A DNA stretch of 64,000 bases from Aquila chrysaetos chrysaetos (lineage: Eukaryota > Chordata > Aves > Accipitriformes > Accipitridae): assembly GCF_900496995.4 (NCBI RefSeq), contig NC_044018.1:13354501-13418500 (forward strand). The letters are read 5' to 3'. Position 1 is the stretch's first letter. Each line of letters begins with the position of its first letter. Shown piece after piece: positions 27,801 to 36,800 of the stretch. Both the position numbers and the translations under genes were made by a program. The notes under the pieces are model-generated. The model saw only the letters and a program-made list of their open reading frames with translations, had not been told where the DNA came from and did no database searches.

Positions 27801-28959
27801 TCTTGCCAAGACCTGGTGATAAGTTGCTATAACAGCAGCTTGGGGTTTGAGAAATGCCCTTTCCTTCACACTCATGGCACCAGGTGACCTAGTGGTAATG
27901 ACATCATTAACACATTTCACCTTTTTAAGCTCTCCCGCTGGTGTTTTACTTATACTAGTTTATGGAGGAATCATTTCATTTTGGTGTTTCAAGTCCCTTG
28001 TGTTCTTAGTGGTATTTTTAAGCAAATAAACAGAGAAGTGGAAGGAGACCATCCTCTGGGATTTGGGAGGAAACCATCTGATTCCATCAGCAGATTCTGT
28101 CTTGTATGAAAAAGAACTTGGGAATTTTTATAGCAGAGCAGATAAGATGATTGCAATTAATCTAATTCAGTTTTCCCTTCAGGAATCAGCAATACCTGCT
28201 TTTTAATAAGCAGTTATTAGGTACTTGCCACATTTTCTAACAGATTCTCTAGGCAGATATGTTTGCATTTGTTATGCAAACGTAGGCATGTATATTAAAA
28301 AAAGGAATAGTGTCTCAATTCATTATTTGACTGATTCCTTATGGACTCTTCACTCTAGATACGAAGGCAGAAAGATCTTTTGTTACTGTTGTTCCTATGT
28401 CTCTATGTCCTTCTCTATGTACCCTGCTGGGTACTGATTCATCAGAAAATATTACTAAATGAACTGTTTACCTCTACTTTTCAAAAGCTATCTTTCCTAA
28501 ACCTCTCAATTCTTTTTATGGTGTAAATACAAAAGAATTGAAACCCACTATCTTCTATTTAACAATTGTAACTTAATAACATCCTACAACCGAGAATTTT
28601 GTTTACAAAAACATTGGTACTTGACACCTTGCTCCTTACAGCAACAGTATGAAAACAAACCTATTAACTCCTGAAAGTTATTTAAGAGAAAAAAAAGACA
28701 AACCCAAAGTACTGGTAGCACAGCATATAGCAGCAAACAGTACAGTATATGGGGGCATTTCTGAACCGTATGGGGCCTGATTCTATCTCCATTGACATCA
28801 GTTGGACGTTTTCACTGAATTCAAAAATATCAGGCCAAGACTCCCACACTGAAAAAGAGGCTTTCAAATGGGATTTGTGTTGAATATCCAAGAAAATCTG
28901 AGTATTCGACACCTCTATTATACTCTAAATGCTTGGATACCACAACAATACAAGACAGA

Positions 28960-29300
28960 ACTGGGTTGTCTCAGGAAGAGAAAGAAGTAATTGCTGTCTT
29001 CAACTACCTAATGGAAGGTTACACAGAAGGTGGAGCCAGACTCTTCTGGGAGGTTAAACACAAAAAGATAGGAGGCAATGGGCAGGGGTTGCAACAAGGA
29101 AAATTCCAAACAGATAGTAGGAAAATTTGTGTCAGTCACGGTAGTCAAGCAATGAAATGTGTTGTCCGGCAAGGCTGTGGAATCTCCATCCCTGAAGACA
29201 TTCAAACCTTGGCTGCGTACAACCCTGATCAACCTGTTCTGACCTAGAATTTGGCCCTGCTCTGAGTGGAGGATTTGGACCAGGTGTTCTCCAGGAGAAA
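28960..29300 (+). mobile_element. CR1 LINE, old degenerate fragment
   Basis: The sequence resembles the 3' half of CR1: TTCAACTACCTAATGGAAGG, AGGCAATGGGCAGGGGTTGC, CATCCCTGAAGACATTCAAACC and GGATTTGGACCAGG. Many substitutions and indels are present and no canonical ATTCTATG tail is found. The right end near 29300 is approximate. Confidence 0.75.
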
Positions 29301-31162
29301 GGGGAAGGGGAAGGGAATCTCTGTTCAGTTTTGCATGTTCAATCCTTAGACAGTACATTCCTAGACTGTAAAGAGACAGTGACACATCATTCTGTGATTT
29401 ATTTTTGTTCAGAATATGATTTGCATCTGCTAGGAAAGTATCGGGCCAGTATACAGCTGTAACTTTTTTTTTTTAATGTTATACTAAGTCTAACTGTAAA
29501 CTCATGTTAAGAAGCCCTCGTTGGAAGTCAAGCAGGTACAGGTTAGAAAGACAATACAGTGGATGTTTGAAAAGCTTTCTCCTTCAAGTCACTCATGTGA
29601 CTTGTACCATGTGTGAAAACAGTACAACAGCAGTTCAACAAAAAATGCTAATAAAATGGGGTTTGAAAATTGTTTGTTGTAGATAGTAAAATTAAATGTA
29701 CCCTGTGATTGTCCACACCAATCGTCTCTGCTTAGGCTTTGTCTTTTTACTGTTTTTTCACTGTACTGGGAAAGTAGAAGCAGCATGATCAAGTCCACAT
29801 CAAGGGAATGAAAACAAGGATTCTATTTATGGAATGACTGTGGTCCTCAAGTCTGAATTTAGAAGATATTAAGTCTGTTCAGGCCAATTCTTCACATGGC
29901 ATAAACTTGTGTAGGGCTAGCTGAATCTAAATGGTGTTACACCAATTTGTGCCTGCCGAGGATCTGGATTTACTGCACTGTAAGATTACTAAGTACAATT
30001 CCCAATGTTCTAGCTACAGAAGCTGGCTGGGGCCCAAGAATGCACAGGTTACGGGTACACCAACCAGCCACTGTACGGCACGGACATATGGCACATCCAT
30101 TACTGTGGCGATTTTGTTCCCGTACTGCTTTCGATCTCTGTTACTTCACGGCAAATATGAGATGTTCTGTACCTCAATCACCAAGCAAGTTACTTCCTTC
30201 GTGGCTGAAGTAGAGGCAGACGTCCCAGACTAGCTCCTTGCAAGTTGATCCTTAAGCTACTTGCTGGCCACTTGGTCGTTAATCCATACCTTATTTTTCA
30301 GGTTCAGTCTGGGGAAAGAGAAGATCAGAAATACCTGCACAGACTGGAAAATAAAACAACTCCTTGGTCTCAAGCTTACCAAAATGACCATATTTCACAG
30401 ACTTAAATGTCTTGTTCCCATCACACCAAATGCCATCACACCTCTTGAGACAACCACCTGCCAAGTTTCATTGTTCAGACTACATGCCATTTGATGCACG
30501 CTTCATAGCCCTCCGTACCTCAGAACTGTATCTTCCCTGGGATTTTTAATTTTACTAACTTAGCACAAGTAGTAACAAACAGGATCTTCAGCTACAAACA
30601 AGAACATTAATTCTCCTATGCAATGATGGACTGCTTTAAGGAGAAGCCTTTTGTAATGCAACCAAGAACAGCAGTCAAATAAGATCTTTGACTGCTACAA
30701 ATACTGCATTTTTTGTGCTGTAGCAAAGTGTACCTCCATCATTTACTTCTCCACCTGCCTACCACACTGAGGCCAGTCCCTTAGCAGAATGATGCTAGCC
30801 GTGTTTCTGATCCCTCACAATTCTCTGCACACAGTGGATATTCCAGAAGTCTTCACAAGACACAGGAGTCTTTCCATTAACTGTGGTATGTTCAGTCCCC
30901 TGGGATGATCCTGACATCTCAAGAGACATCTCAAGTATGAAAGAATAGGAAAATTGTTCTTACTACAATTACTTTTTAACCAGAAAGGGAAATGTCCTGC
31001 CTGGCTGACTTTTCATAGAGCGTCACCTATAGTTTGAGAGTTTAAGTGCCCAGGATATGGGACCATGTTCTTCTATTTCACGAACATTGCGAAGTTAGAG
31101 ATTTTATTTAAAAGAACTTAATTTAAAAGAAAAATAGTAAATGGCACATCATGTAATTGCTA

Positions 31163-31168
31163 TTTATT
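31163..31168 (-). terminator. MYCN: MYCN poly(A) signal AATAAA
   Basis: The plus strand reads TTTATT here, so the MYCN transcript has AATAAA inside GAAAATAAATAGC. Cleavage is expected 10-30 nt further, around 31150-31135. A TGTGCC and T-rich downstream stretch follows. It is the last canonical signal before the sequence stops resembling a UTR. Confidence 0.7.
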
Positions 31169-31178
31169 TTCATAAACA

Positions 31179-31196
31179 TGAGGTATTTCAAAGTGC
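31179..31196 (-). promoter_or_regulatory. let-7 and miR-17-family seed matches close to the MYCN poly(A) signal
   Basis: The transcript reads GCACTTT (31196-31190), a 7-mer-m8 match to the miR-17/20/106 family. It is followed by TACCTCA (31185-31179), a 7-mer-A1 match to let-7. Both lie within 35 nt upstream of AATAAA. Confidence 0.5.
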
Positions 31197-31480
31197 TATA
31201 AGACGCAGCACTAAATGTACATCGTTGGAAGAAATTAAACACAGAACTTTGCAGTTACCCAGTTCTATGCACCAAACATTAACAAATACATTAACTGGAA
31301 GAAACAGGCTAGGAAAAGGCATATATAGTAAATTTCTTTACAAAAGTTTCTTAGTTCAAAAAAGTGATAAAGTAATATCTACTCAAAACTTTCACAACTC
31401 ATTTTCATACGAAAATATAAGTATCAAATTTAGTTATGTATCAGCATCATACTAAAGTATACAGGCAATGTAAGAATTAG

Positions 31481-31488
31481 TACAGTAC
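31481..31488 (-). promoter_or_regulatory. Second miR-101 8-mer seed match in MYCN 3' UTR
   Basis: The transcript reads GTACTGTA, a second 8-mer match to miR-101, about 60 nt downstream of the first. Confidence 0.55.
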
Positions 31489-31539
31489 ATAACAGAGATT
31501 AACAATATATTTGTATACAAAAACATGCTCCTCAAACAT

Positions 31540-31555
31540 TGAGGTATTACAGTAC
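31540..31555 (-). promoter_or_regulatory. Adjacent miR-101 and let-7 seed matches in MYCN 3' UTR
   Basis: The transcript reads GTACTGTAATACCTCA. GTACTGTA (31555-31548) is an 8-mer match to miR-101, and TACCTCA (31546-31540) is a 7-mer-A1 match to let-7, separated by one base. Both microRNAs are reported regulators of human MYCN. Function in this species is inferred. Confidence 0.6.
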
Positions 31556-31997
31556 TTAGGTATGAACTTCCAGTCTAATACTGGTAGCAAAAGCCACCTC
31601 TCATAACCCAAGACATGTACAAAAGGCAAGTGTGTAGATGGTATTTACAGAAAACTCCCACAGGGGTACAAATGCCAACCCCTAAAGTAACATCTGTTAG
31701 AACATAAGCACCATAAAACTTAGGAATGAACGTTTTAAAACTCAACTAGATGTCATCAGCAGCTCCAAATGCTCACAACAATTTAAAAAAAAAAAAATCC
31801 CCACCATCTACAGTTCTTAAGAAGAAAAACAAAGGCAGTCCATTGTTGTTTGGTAGTCTTGCAATAAACTCCTTGCAAGAACATCCATTTGCTCCGTACC
31901 CGGATAATATAGTTTGTTGATTACTTCAGGGACTGGATTGAAAGTAAAACCAACATTCTTAACGTCAAAAACACAATTTTTTTTAAAGAATCAAAAA

Positions 31998-32005
31998 TGT
32001 GCAAA
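31998..32005 (-). promoter_or_regulatory. miR-19 8-mer seed match in MYCN 3' UTR
   Basis: The transcript reads TTTGCACA, a perfect 8-mer for miR-19, about 50 nt after the stop codon. Confidence 0.45.
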
Positions 32006-32055
32006 GTGGCAATGACTGTCCTGGTCAGCCAAAACAAAACAAAACAAAACAAAGT

Positions 32056-32654
32056 TTAGCAAGTCCGCTTGTATTCTATTTTCTTTAGCAATTGTTGTTG
32101 TCTGGCTTGCAATTTTTCCTTTTCTAGCAATAACTTCTGCTCCTCTGCCTGAAGGGAATGAACATATTCAGTGGCTTTTTTCAAGATCACAACTTTTGCA
32201 GCTTTCTCATTTTTAACCAGTTCTGGAACATGGTCCCTTAGCGTTAGGAAACTTGACCGTAGATCATTACGCCGTTGACGCTCCAGGATATTATGGTTAC
32301 GTCGACGTTCACTATCCTCTGAATCAGAGTTTCGAGGACTTGAACTCTTAGGCTTTGGTTGGATCGTGGGTTTTACTGGACGGGGCACCTCGGTTTTTAA
32401 CTTTTTCTGCGGTGGAGCATCTTCACTCTCCATGTATGGAGAAGGAGCGGCATAATTATGCTGCTGGTGAATTGGTGCGCAACGCTTTAAAATCAGTTCA
32501 TTCTGCTGTGTCCTGACCGATGGAAAAGTGGTATTTTTAGGACGCACTGTAATAGTAAGGGTGGTAACAGCCTTGTTGGAGGAGGAGCGTCTTTTCTCCA
32601 CAGTCACAACATCTATTTCTTCTTCTTCATCCTCTTCCTCCTCATCCTCGTCAT
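32056..32654 (-). CDS. MYCN: N-Myc proto-oncoprotein, coding part of exon 3 (acidic tract, bHLH, leucine zipper)
   Basis: This exon encodes the DNA-binding and dimerisation half of N-Myc. The acceptor AAAAG|ATGACGAGG starts the exon at 32654, and the leading AT completes the Asp codon begun in exon 2. Numbering below assumes one surplus base in exon 2, giving a 447-residue protein. It shows an acidic tract (249-261), [10 protein letters not shown] (261-270), a conserved [12 protein letters not shown] segment (311-322), a basic PPQKKLK nuclear-localisation-like motif (329-335) and a Ser/acidic NSDSEDSE cluster just before the basic region. The basic region (365-378) holds the canonical E-box contacts H369, E373 and R377. 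Helix-loop-helix follows to about 415, then zipper leucines at 416, 423, 430 and 437. The stop TAA is at 32058-32056. Exon 3 itself is uninterrupted and strongly conserved in character. The open frame continues 91 nt upstream into the intron, but those codons are not part of the protein. Confidence 0.97.
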
Positions 32655-33958
32655 CTTTTGGTAACAGAAAATGGAAAATAAAATGGACGTTATTCTCACA
32701 GAAAATACTCCGAACAAGTATCAACCCAGATGCGTTTCTTGACAAAATATGTACAGTAAAAGCCGCAATGAAATAACTGATGGCAAAAACAGGGTGTGCC
32801 CACCATCTGTAGCCAGATATAGATCTGGAAAACTTGTGTAATATGCATGAAATGACTGAAGAACAGTGATTTCTGAAAGTTTAATGAGTTGTGTTTTTTT
32901 TAAAACACTTGTAATTTTCAATCAAAGTGGGGCTACCACCCACATAACGGCAGGGGCAGGAAAGAGTTTTTAGACGGAATGTATGTATTTTGAATGGAAT
33001 CGTAGAGCTGCCGTACAAAAGGCATGCACAGTGTCACAACACAGCCCTTGCTCGGTAGAAAAGCAGCCGGAAAACGAAACAATCGCTGGGTTTGTTCTAA
33101 GGCAGAAGGTGAAGCTGCTCCAGCCGGGGACCCTTTAAGCCGGCGCTTGGTGCACTGCCAAGAAGACAGCTGTTGGAAGTGCTTCCTCACCCAAAGCTGT
33201 CAAACCAGACATTAAAGGGACAGCGGGCTTTGAAACCCGGGACGGATCACCGAGTTTATGGCGACGGTCATACGGACCAGCTCATCTACACAGGCCAAAC
33301 CCCGTTTCAGCCCCAGCGGACTTCTCCGCGGGCACGGACCGGAGATGTTTCTGGGCATTTTCGGCTCTGTCACTGCAAGCGCTGCTCTGAGGGCTCACTA
33401 GCCCGCTCCAGCCTTCCCAAATCACGCCTAAGAGCGCACACGGCCGTCCCCCGCGAAGCCCGTCCCCAGGGTGGCAGTGGCAGCCCGCTCTGCCCAGCAG
33501 CCCCCCCCCCCCACCTGCCGCCCCAGCACGGCCGCTGGGCTGGGACCCCCCAGCCCCAAGGGGCAGGAGGAGGGAAGGCAGCCCCGGGGGTCCCCCGCCC
33601 CACGCAGCCCCAGGGGCCGGGCCTGCCGCCCGGCGAGGCTCCGGCCCCGCCGCTCCCCCGGGCCTAGCTGCTGCCGGGACAGGAGGCCGGGAGCCGGCCG
33701 CCCCCGGGTCCGCTGCCCCCGCGGGGCCCCTCCCGCGGGAGCCCCGCCGCCGCCGCCGCCGCGCCTGCTGCCGCCTGCCGGCCGCCCCGCGCCCCGCCCC
33801 GCCCCGCCCCGCCCGGCCCCGCCCGGCGATGCCGCCGCCGGGGACCGAATCGGGGCGCAGCCGCCCCCGCCCGGCCCCCGGGCGGCCCGCGGAGCCGTCG
33901 GCGCCCGGCGGCAGCGCCGCCACCCCCCCCCCCCGCCCGGGGACGGGCGAGCGCTTAC
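32655..33958 (-). other. MYCN: MYCN intron 2
   Basis: This interval of 1304 nt lies between the exon 2 donor and exon 3 acceptor. Its 5' half (33958 to about 33430) belongs to the exon 2 CpG island and includes a CCCCG-type tandem at about 33784-33827. The 3' half is AT-rich. Long frames on either strand here are shadows of the GC-rich composition. Confidence 0.85.
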
Positions 33959-34660
33959 CCGAGTCGCTGAGGGTGTCGTCCCCGGAGCTGCTGCTGGCCC
34001 GGCTGTCCCCGGCGGGGCGCGGCGGGCGGCCCGCCCCGCGGAGCCCCGCCGCTCGCCGCCGCCGCCGCCCCGGCGCGGCCCGCCGCCGCCGCCGCCTCCC
34101 GCTTGTTGACGGGGAAGGGGAAGACCACGGCCGGGTCCACGCACTCGGGCACGGCGCCGCCCAGCTCCGCGCGGCCGCTGGAGGCGGCGGCGGGGCTGCC
34201 CGCGGCGGCGGCGGCCCCCGGGGGCGGCGGCGGGGCGGCGGCGGCGGGCGGTTTGCCCTGCAGCTTCTCGCTGACCGCCCGCTCCAGCTTCTCGCGGGCG
34301 GAGAAGCCGCTCCACATGCAGTCCTGGATGATGATGGAGTTGAGGTTGTTGGTCACGCCGAGGCCCGTCTCGAAGAAGTCCCCGCCGTCCGAGCCGCCCC
34401 ACAGGTCGGCCTCGGGGGGCAGCAGGAGCAGCTCCGACGCCCAGTCCAGGGGGTCGGCGGGGCGGCAGCCCCCCAAGGCCGCCCCTCCCCACGGCACCGG
34501 GGCCCCCCCCGGGGGGTGCTCCTGGAGCCCGGCCCGGCTGGGAGACAGGGGAGGGGTGGGCAGCAACTCAAACTTTTTCCAGATGTCCTCCCCGGGGGGA
34601 GCGGAGTCCGGCCCGCACAAATAAAAATCATCTTCGTCCGGGTAGAAACAGGGCTGCAAA
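33300..34660. other. CpG island over MYCN exon 2 and 5' part of intron 2
   Basis: The block is extremely GC- and CpG-rich and holds many GCC/GGC trinucleotide runs. It supports long open frames in several registers on both strands. Only the frame carrying the Myc boxes is real; the others reflect base composition. Confidence 0.85.
33784..33827 (+). repeat. (CCCCG)n tandem in MYCN intron 2
   Basis: Consecutive CCCCG units just downstream of the exon 2 donor on the gene strand. Such blocks are prone to sequencing and assembly length errors. Confidence 0.85.
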
Positions 34661-34704
34661 GAGTCGAACTCGAGGTCTGGGTTTTTACTGACCATTCCTG
34701 GCAT
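33959..34704 (-). CDS. MYCN: N-Myc proto-oncoprotein, coding part of exon 2 (N-terminal transactivation region; frame break near 3' end)
   Basis: This exon encodes the transactivation half of N-Myc, a nuclear factor that binds E-boxes as a dimer with MAX. The start at 34704 is the first ATG after an in-frame TAA (34761-34759); G lies at -3. A second ATG at codon 4 has the stronger context (G at -3 and +4). Visible segments are Myc box 0 (about residues 11-30, [15 protein letters not shown]), Myc box I (41-57, with the phosphodegron TPPLSP: T50 and S54), Myc box II (about 124-148, [20 protein letters not shown]) and a box III-like [15 protein letters not shown] (189-203). The exon ends at 33959 with GAC TCG G, splitting an Asp codon. 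Oddity: after residue 203 the ATG frame runs into an Ala/Gly stretch and stops at the exon edge. The conserved ending [12 protein letters not shown] is in another frame, so one base is surplus (or two are missing) between about 34095 and 34020. Gene identity is certain; intactness is not. Confidence 0.95.
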
Positions 34705-34804
34705 TACGGGTCTCTTCTCGCTGATCCCTGGGTCGGGCGATGGTTTTAGAGACAGGTTTTATGGGTAGTTCCACCAAGAGGAAGAAGAGAGGTTCTCCCA
34801 AGAC
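34705..34804 (-). other. MYCN: MYCN exon 2, 5' UTR part with splice acceptor
   Basis: These are the 100 nt between the exon 2 acceptor and the N-Myc start codon. On the minus strand a T-rich tract (a run of 13 T, then TATTTTTGG) leads to TTTAGTTTCAG|GTCTTGGG, placing the first exon base at 34804. An in-frame TAA at 34761-34759 and no further ATG before 34704 show that the reading frame starts at 34704. There is no N-terminal extension within this exon. The acceptor is inferred from the consensus only. Confidence 0.75.
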
Positions 34805-35414
34805 CTGAAACTAAACCAAAAATAAAAAAAAAAAAACAACCACAATTAAAACACGAAGAAACAAACAAGACACGAACGTGACTGTGACTCCCTTCCTCTT
34901 AACCGAAGGAAGAAAAAAAAAATAATCCCATCAGCAACAGCGAGAAAGAGGGAGCCTTGCGCAAGTTGAGAAGAAAATGCATCTCACACACCTTTCCTCC
35001 TGACTCAAGATATTCAAAGAAAAGCGATCAGGTAGTGCTCCCACACGCAAAGCTTTCCGCCTTCCCCGGCGCTCCGTGAGGACACAAAACCAGCCGGCAC
35101 GGTACGGCAAGGATGCAAAGCACCTCAGTGCTTTTGCACATAGCACTCGCCTGCTCGCCCCAAACTGCTTCAAACGCTCAAAACGGCAGAGTAACTGTAG
35201 ACAGATGCAAGGCTTTGATACCGTAATCTCTCCAGAAAGCCCTCTTAATATGCCAGCAAAAGTAGAGGAAGTTTACTCCTTTTGTCATCTGCGGAGCAGT
35301 GCAAAGGGGAGAGAGAAGGATGCAAAAAAGGGGGCGGAGGGGCTCTTTGCAACTTCGCAAATCGCCAGTTCATTCACTCAAAGCGAGCCAGAGAAATCCG
35401 CACAAAACACACAA

Positions 35415-35416
35415 GG

Positions 35417-35449
<33 letters not shown>

Positions 35450-35451
35450 GG
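35415..35451 (+). repeat. G14 plus (AGG)n purine tract in MYCN intron 1
   Basis: A run of 14 G followed by about seven AGG units on the plus strand. It is a strong candidate for G-quadruplex or triplex structure. Confidence 0.9.
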
Positions 35452-35807
35452 AAATCCAGCAGCAACAGAAATTATCAACCTTATGTAATAATCTCACGCA
35501 CAAAAATGCATTAAAACCACCCCGGCGCCACCAACAAAGCCTCCTGATTTGCCAAGAAGGTGAGGGAAGTTTTTCTCCCCCTTTTTCCAGTTTAAGACAA
35601 GAGCAACGGAGAGGTTGCAAGGACAACAACTTTGCGCATTTTGCCACTTCACGCGATCAAACCTCCTGCAAACACACCAGCTTTCCAGCCCTCTCACCTC
35701 CGGAAAATGCACGCTGCTGCCCTTACCTCGGCCGGACCCCCCACTCACTAGCCACGACCAGTCAACCACAGCCCCATTCCTCCTCCGAGACCTCAGTTGC
35801 ATCAGAC

Positions 35808-35810
<3 letters not shown>

Positions 35811-35839
<29 letters not shown>
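35811..35839 (+). repeat. Poly(dA) tract in MYCN intron 1
   Basis: An uninterrupted A29, preceded by CATT. It is read as T29 on the gene strand. Confidence 0.95.
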
Positions 35840-35841
<2 letters not shown>

Positions 35842-36343
35842 CTTTAAGTTCAAAAAGGACATTCAGCGTCTCCCTTCAGCTCGTTTAAGGTAACGCAAAG
35901 GGAAATCGTTCTGCTGGGTTCACAACAGCTGACGCTGAAACGGAGACCGAAAGGGGGAAAAAAAAATCCATTAAAAGCCTTATGATGAAATGCAAAGAAA
36001 CGAGCCCGGCTCAGCTGCTCTCCCCCTGCCCCGCCCCCTGATCACTTCCAGTATTGTACATTTTTCTACTCGTGAAATACATTAAACCGTTTAAAATGCA
36101 AAGCAGTAAAGAGGCACCTACAAAACACAGGCGATCTCAATGCGACAGCTCCAAACCAAAACAAAAATATCCTCCAGGATTTTCTTCTGCTCAATGAAAA
36201 ACCCATTCACGCACTGCAATGCCCCTGCGCTTCCTTTCCCTTCCCATCCTCCCTAGTTTAGCAACTCAAATGCGATGTGGAATTGTATTTATTTGATTGG
36301 GTTTTTGTCCTGCAGCCCAGACCCTGCAGCTTCCTCTTCTTAC

Positions 36344-36545
36344 CTCCTTGGTGATGGTGGTGGGTGTTGCAAGGGGGAGGAGTGGCGGGGGGGGGGGGGG
36401 GGGGGAAGGGGAAAGAAAAAAAAGGGGGGAAAAAAAAAAAAAAAGCAGATGATCTTGTATGTTGCACTTTACTGAGCGCCAGCCCGCCCGGCCCCCGCGG
36501 CTGGCCCAAGCCTCCGCATTCACCCTTTGCTTGCAGACAGATGAC
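36344..36545 (-). other. MYCN: MYCN non-coding exon 1 (5' UTR)
   Basis: On the minus strand the segment beginning GTCATCTGTCTG (36545-36534), followed by GGGTGAATGCGG, resembles what I recall of the 5' end of human MYCN mRNA. The exon ends at a near-perfect donor, CCAAGGAG|GTAAGA, with last base 36344. This gives a first exon of about 200 nt. Its middle (36382-36445) is an almost pure pyrimidine tract on the transcript strand: T15, C6, T7, then a long C run. The start is approximate, because the human resemblance is from memory and no transcript data are available. Confidence 0.65.
36382..36445 (-). repeat. Polypyrimidine tract inside MYCN exon 1
   Basis: The transcript strand has T15, C6, T7 and a CTTTCCCCTT linker, then about 19 C. 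The plus strand shows the matching G and A runs. Confidence 0.9.
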
Positions 36546-36620
36546 TGTCACTGGCTGGCTTTGAAGCTGCTGGATATTATTAACCCCCCAAAAAGGCATT
36601 AAAAAAAAAAAAGCAAGGGG

Positions 36621-36657
<37 letters not shown>

Positions 36658-36800
36658 GACACACCCGGGGAGGGCAGCATTAAAAAAAAAAAAAAAAAAA
36701 AAGAGAGAGAAAAGCGAGAGCAGCCTAACCCCACCTCCCTGATTTCCATACAAGCAGGGAGGTGCCTGGCATTTGGCGCCAAAAGCCCCATTCGCTCTTT
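36546..36800 (-). promoter_or_regulatory. MYCN: MYCN core promoter with TATA-like element and E2F palindrome
   Basis: Upstream of exon 1 on the minus strand there is a TATA-like TTAATAATAT at 36583-36574, about 30 nt from the proposed start. A perfect E2F palindrome, TTTGGCGCCAAA, lies at 36772-36783, about 230 nt upstream. E2F control of MYCN is established in mammals, so the motif supports the promoter call. Two long A runs (36623-36654 and 36682-36702; T runs on the gene strand) lie between them. The motifs are direct observations; promoter activity is inferred. Confidence 0.65.
36601..36702 (+). repeat. Three poly(dA) tracts just upstream of MYCN exon 1
   Basis: A12 (36601-36612), A32 (36623-36654) and A21 (36682-36702) on the plus strand lie between the proposed start site and the E2F palindrome. 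A fourth tract, A20, lies at 37117-37136. Confidence 0.95.

Larger units (their letters stand above)
13066..31144. other. Non-coding region downstream of MYCN
   Basis: Apart from the two CR1 relics, MIR-like and palindromic relics and simple repeats listed separately, I see nothing recognisable. Frames are short and in no family I know. The interval between the orphan CpG island and the MYCN poly(A) site could hold enhancers, but none can be identified from sequence alone. Confidence 0.65.
31145..32055 (-). other. MYCN: MYCN 3' UTR
   Basis: About 910 nt of AT-rich sequence follow the N-Myc stop and end near a canonical AATAAA. Just after the stop is an (AAAAC)n run on the plus strand (32033-32052), read as GTTTT repeats in the mRNA. 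The UTR contains seed matches for let-7, miR-101, miR-17 and miR-19, listed separately. The length is close to that of mammalian MYCN 3' UTRs. The 3' end is inferred from the poly(A) signal. Confidence 0.75.
34805..36343 (-). other. MYCN: MYCN intron 1
   Basis: This interval of about 1.5 kb lies between the exon 1 donor and the exon 2 acceptor. It holds a poly(dA) run at 35811-35839 and a G14 plus (AGG)n purine tract at 35415-35451 on the plus strand. The other long frames here are driven by composition and I call no gene in them. Confidence 0.65.
31145..36545 (-). other. MYCN: MYCN gene, whole transcription unit (three exons)
   Basis: This is the complete gene for N-Myc on the minus strand. 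Exon 1 (36545-36344) is non-coding. Intron 1 is 36343-34805, exon 2 is 34804-33959, intron 2 is 33958-32655, and exon 3 runs from 32654 to about 31145. The donors read GGAG|GTAAGA (exon 1) and CTCGG|GTAAGC (exon 2). The acceptors read TTTCAG|GT (exon 2) and CCAAAAG|AT (exon 3). One non-coding exon followed by two coding exons, with an aspartate codon split after its first base, is the standard MYC-family layout. The exon limits come from splice signals and protein similarity. The transcription start and poly(A) cleavage points are estimates. The rest of the window on both sides shows no other recognisable protein gene, which fits the gene desert around MYCN in other amniotes. Confidence 0.95.

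Noticed and set aside
32655..32745. N-terminal extension of the exon 3 open frame
   Set aside because: These codons lie in intron 2 before the acceptor CCAAAAG. The Asp codon split across exons 2 and 3 fits the spliced form.
33428..34492. 354-codon minus-strand frame over MYCN exon 2
   Set aside because: It is an off-register shadow of exon 2 and intron 2. It lacks the Myc boxes and reads through the splice donor.
33829..34749. 306-codon plus-strand frame antisense to MYCN exon 2
   Set aside because: It is made of Pro/Arg/Ala/Gly codons forced by GC-rich DNA and lies opposite the real Myc-box frame. It has no domain.
35076..35888. 270-codon plus-strand frame in MYCN intron 1
   Set aside because: It includes poly-Gly and poly-Lys made by the G and A tracts and lies opposite the MYCN intron. 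It is not credible as a protein.
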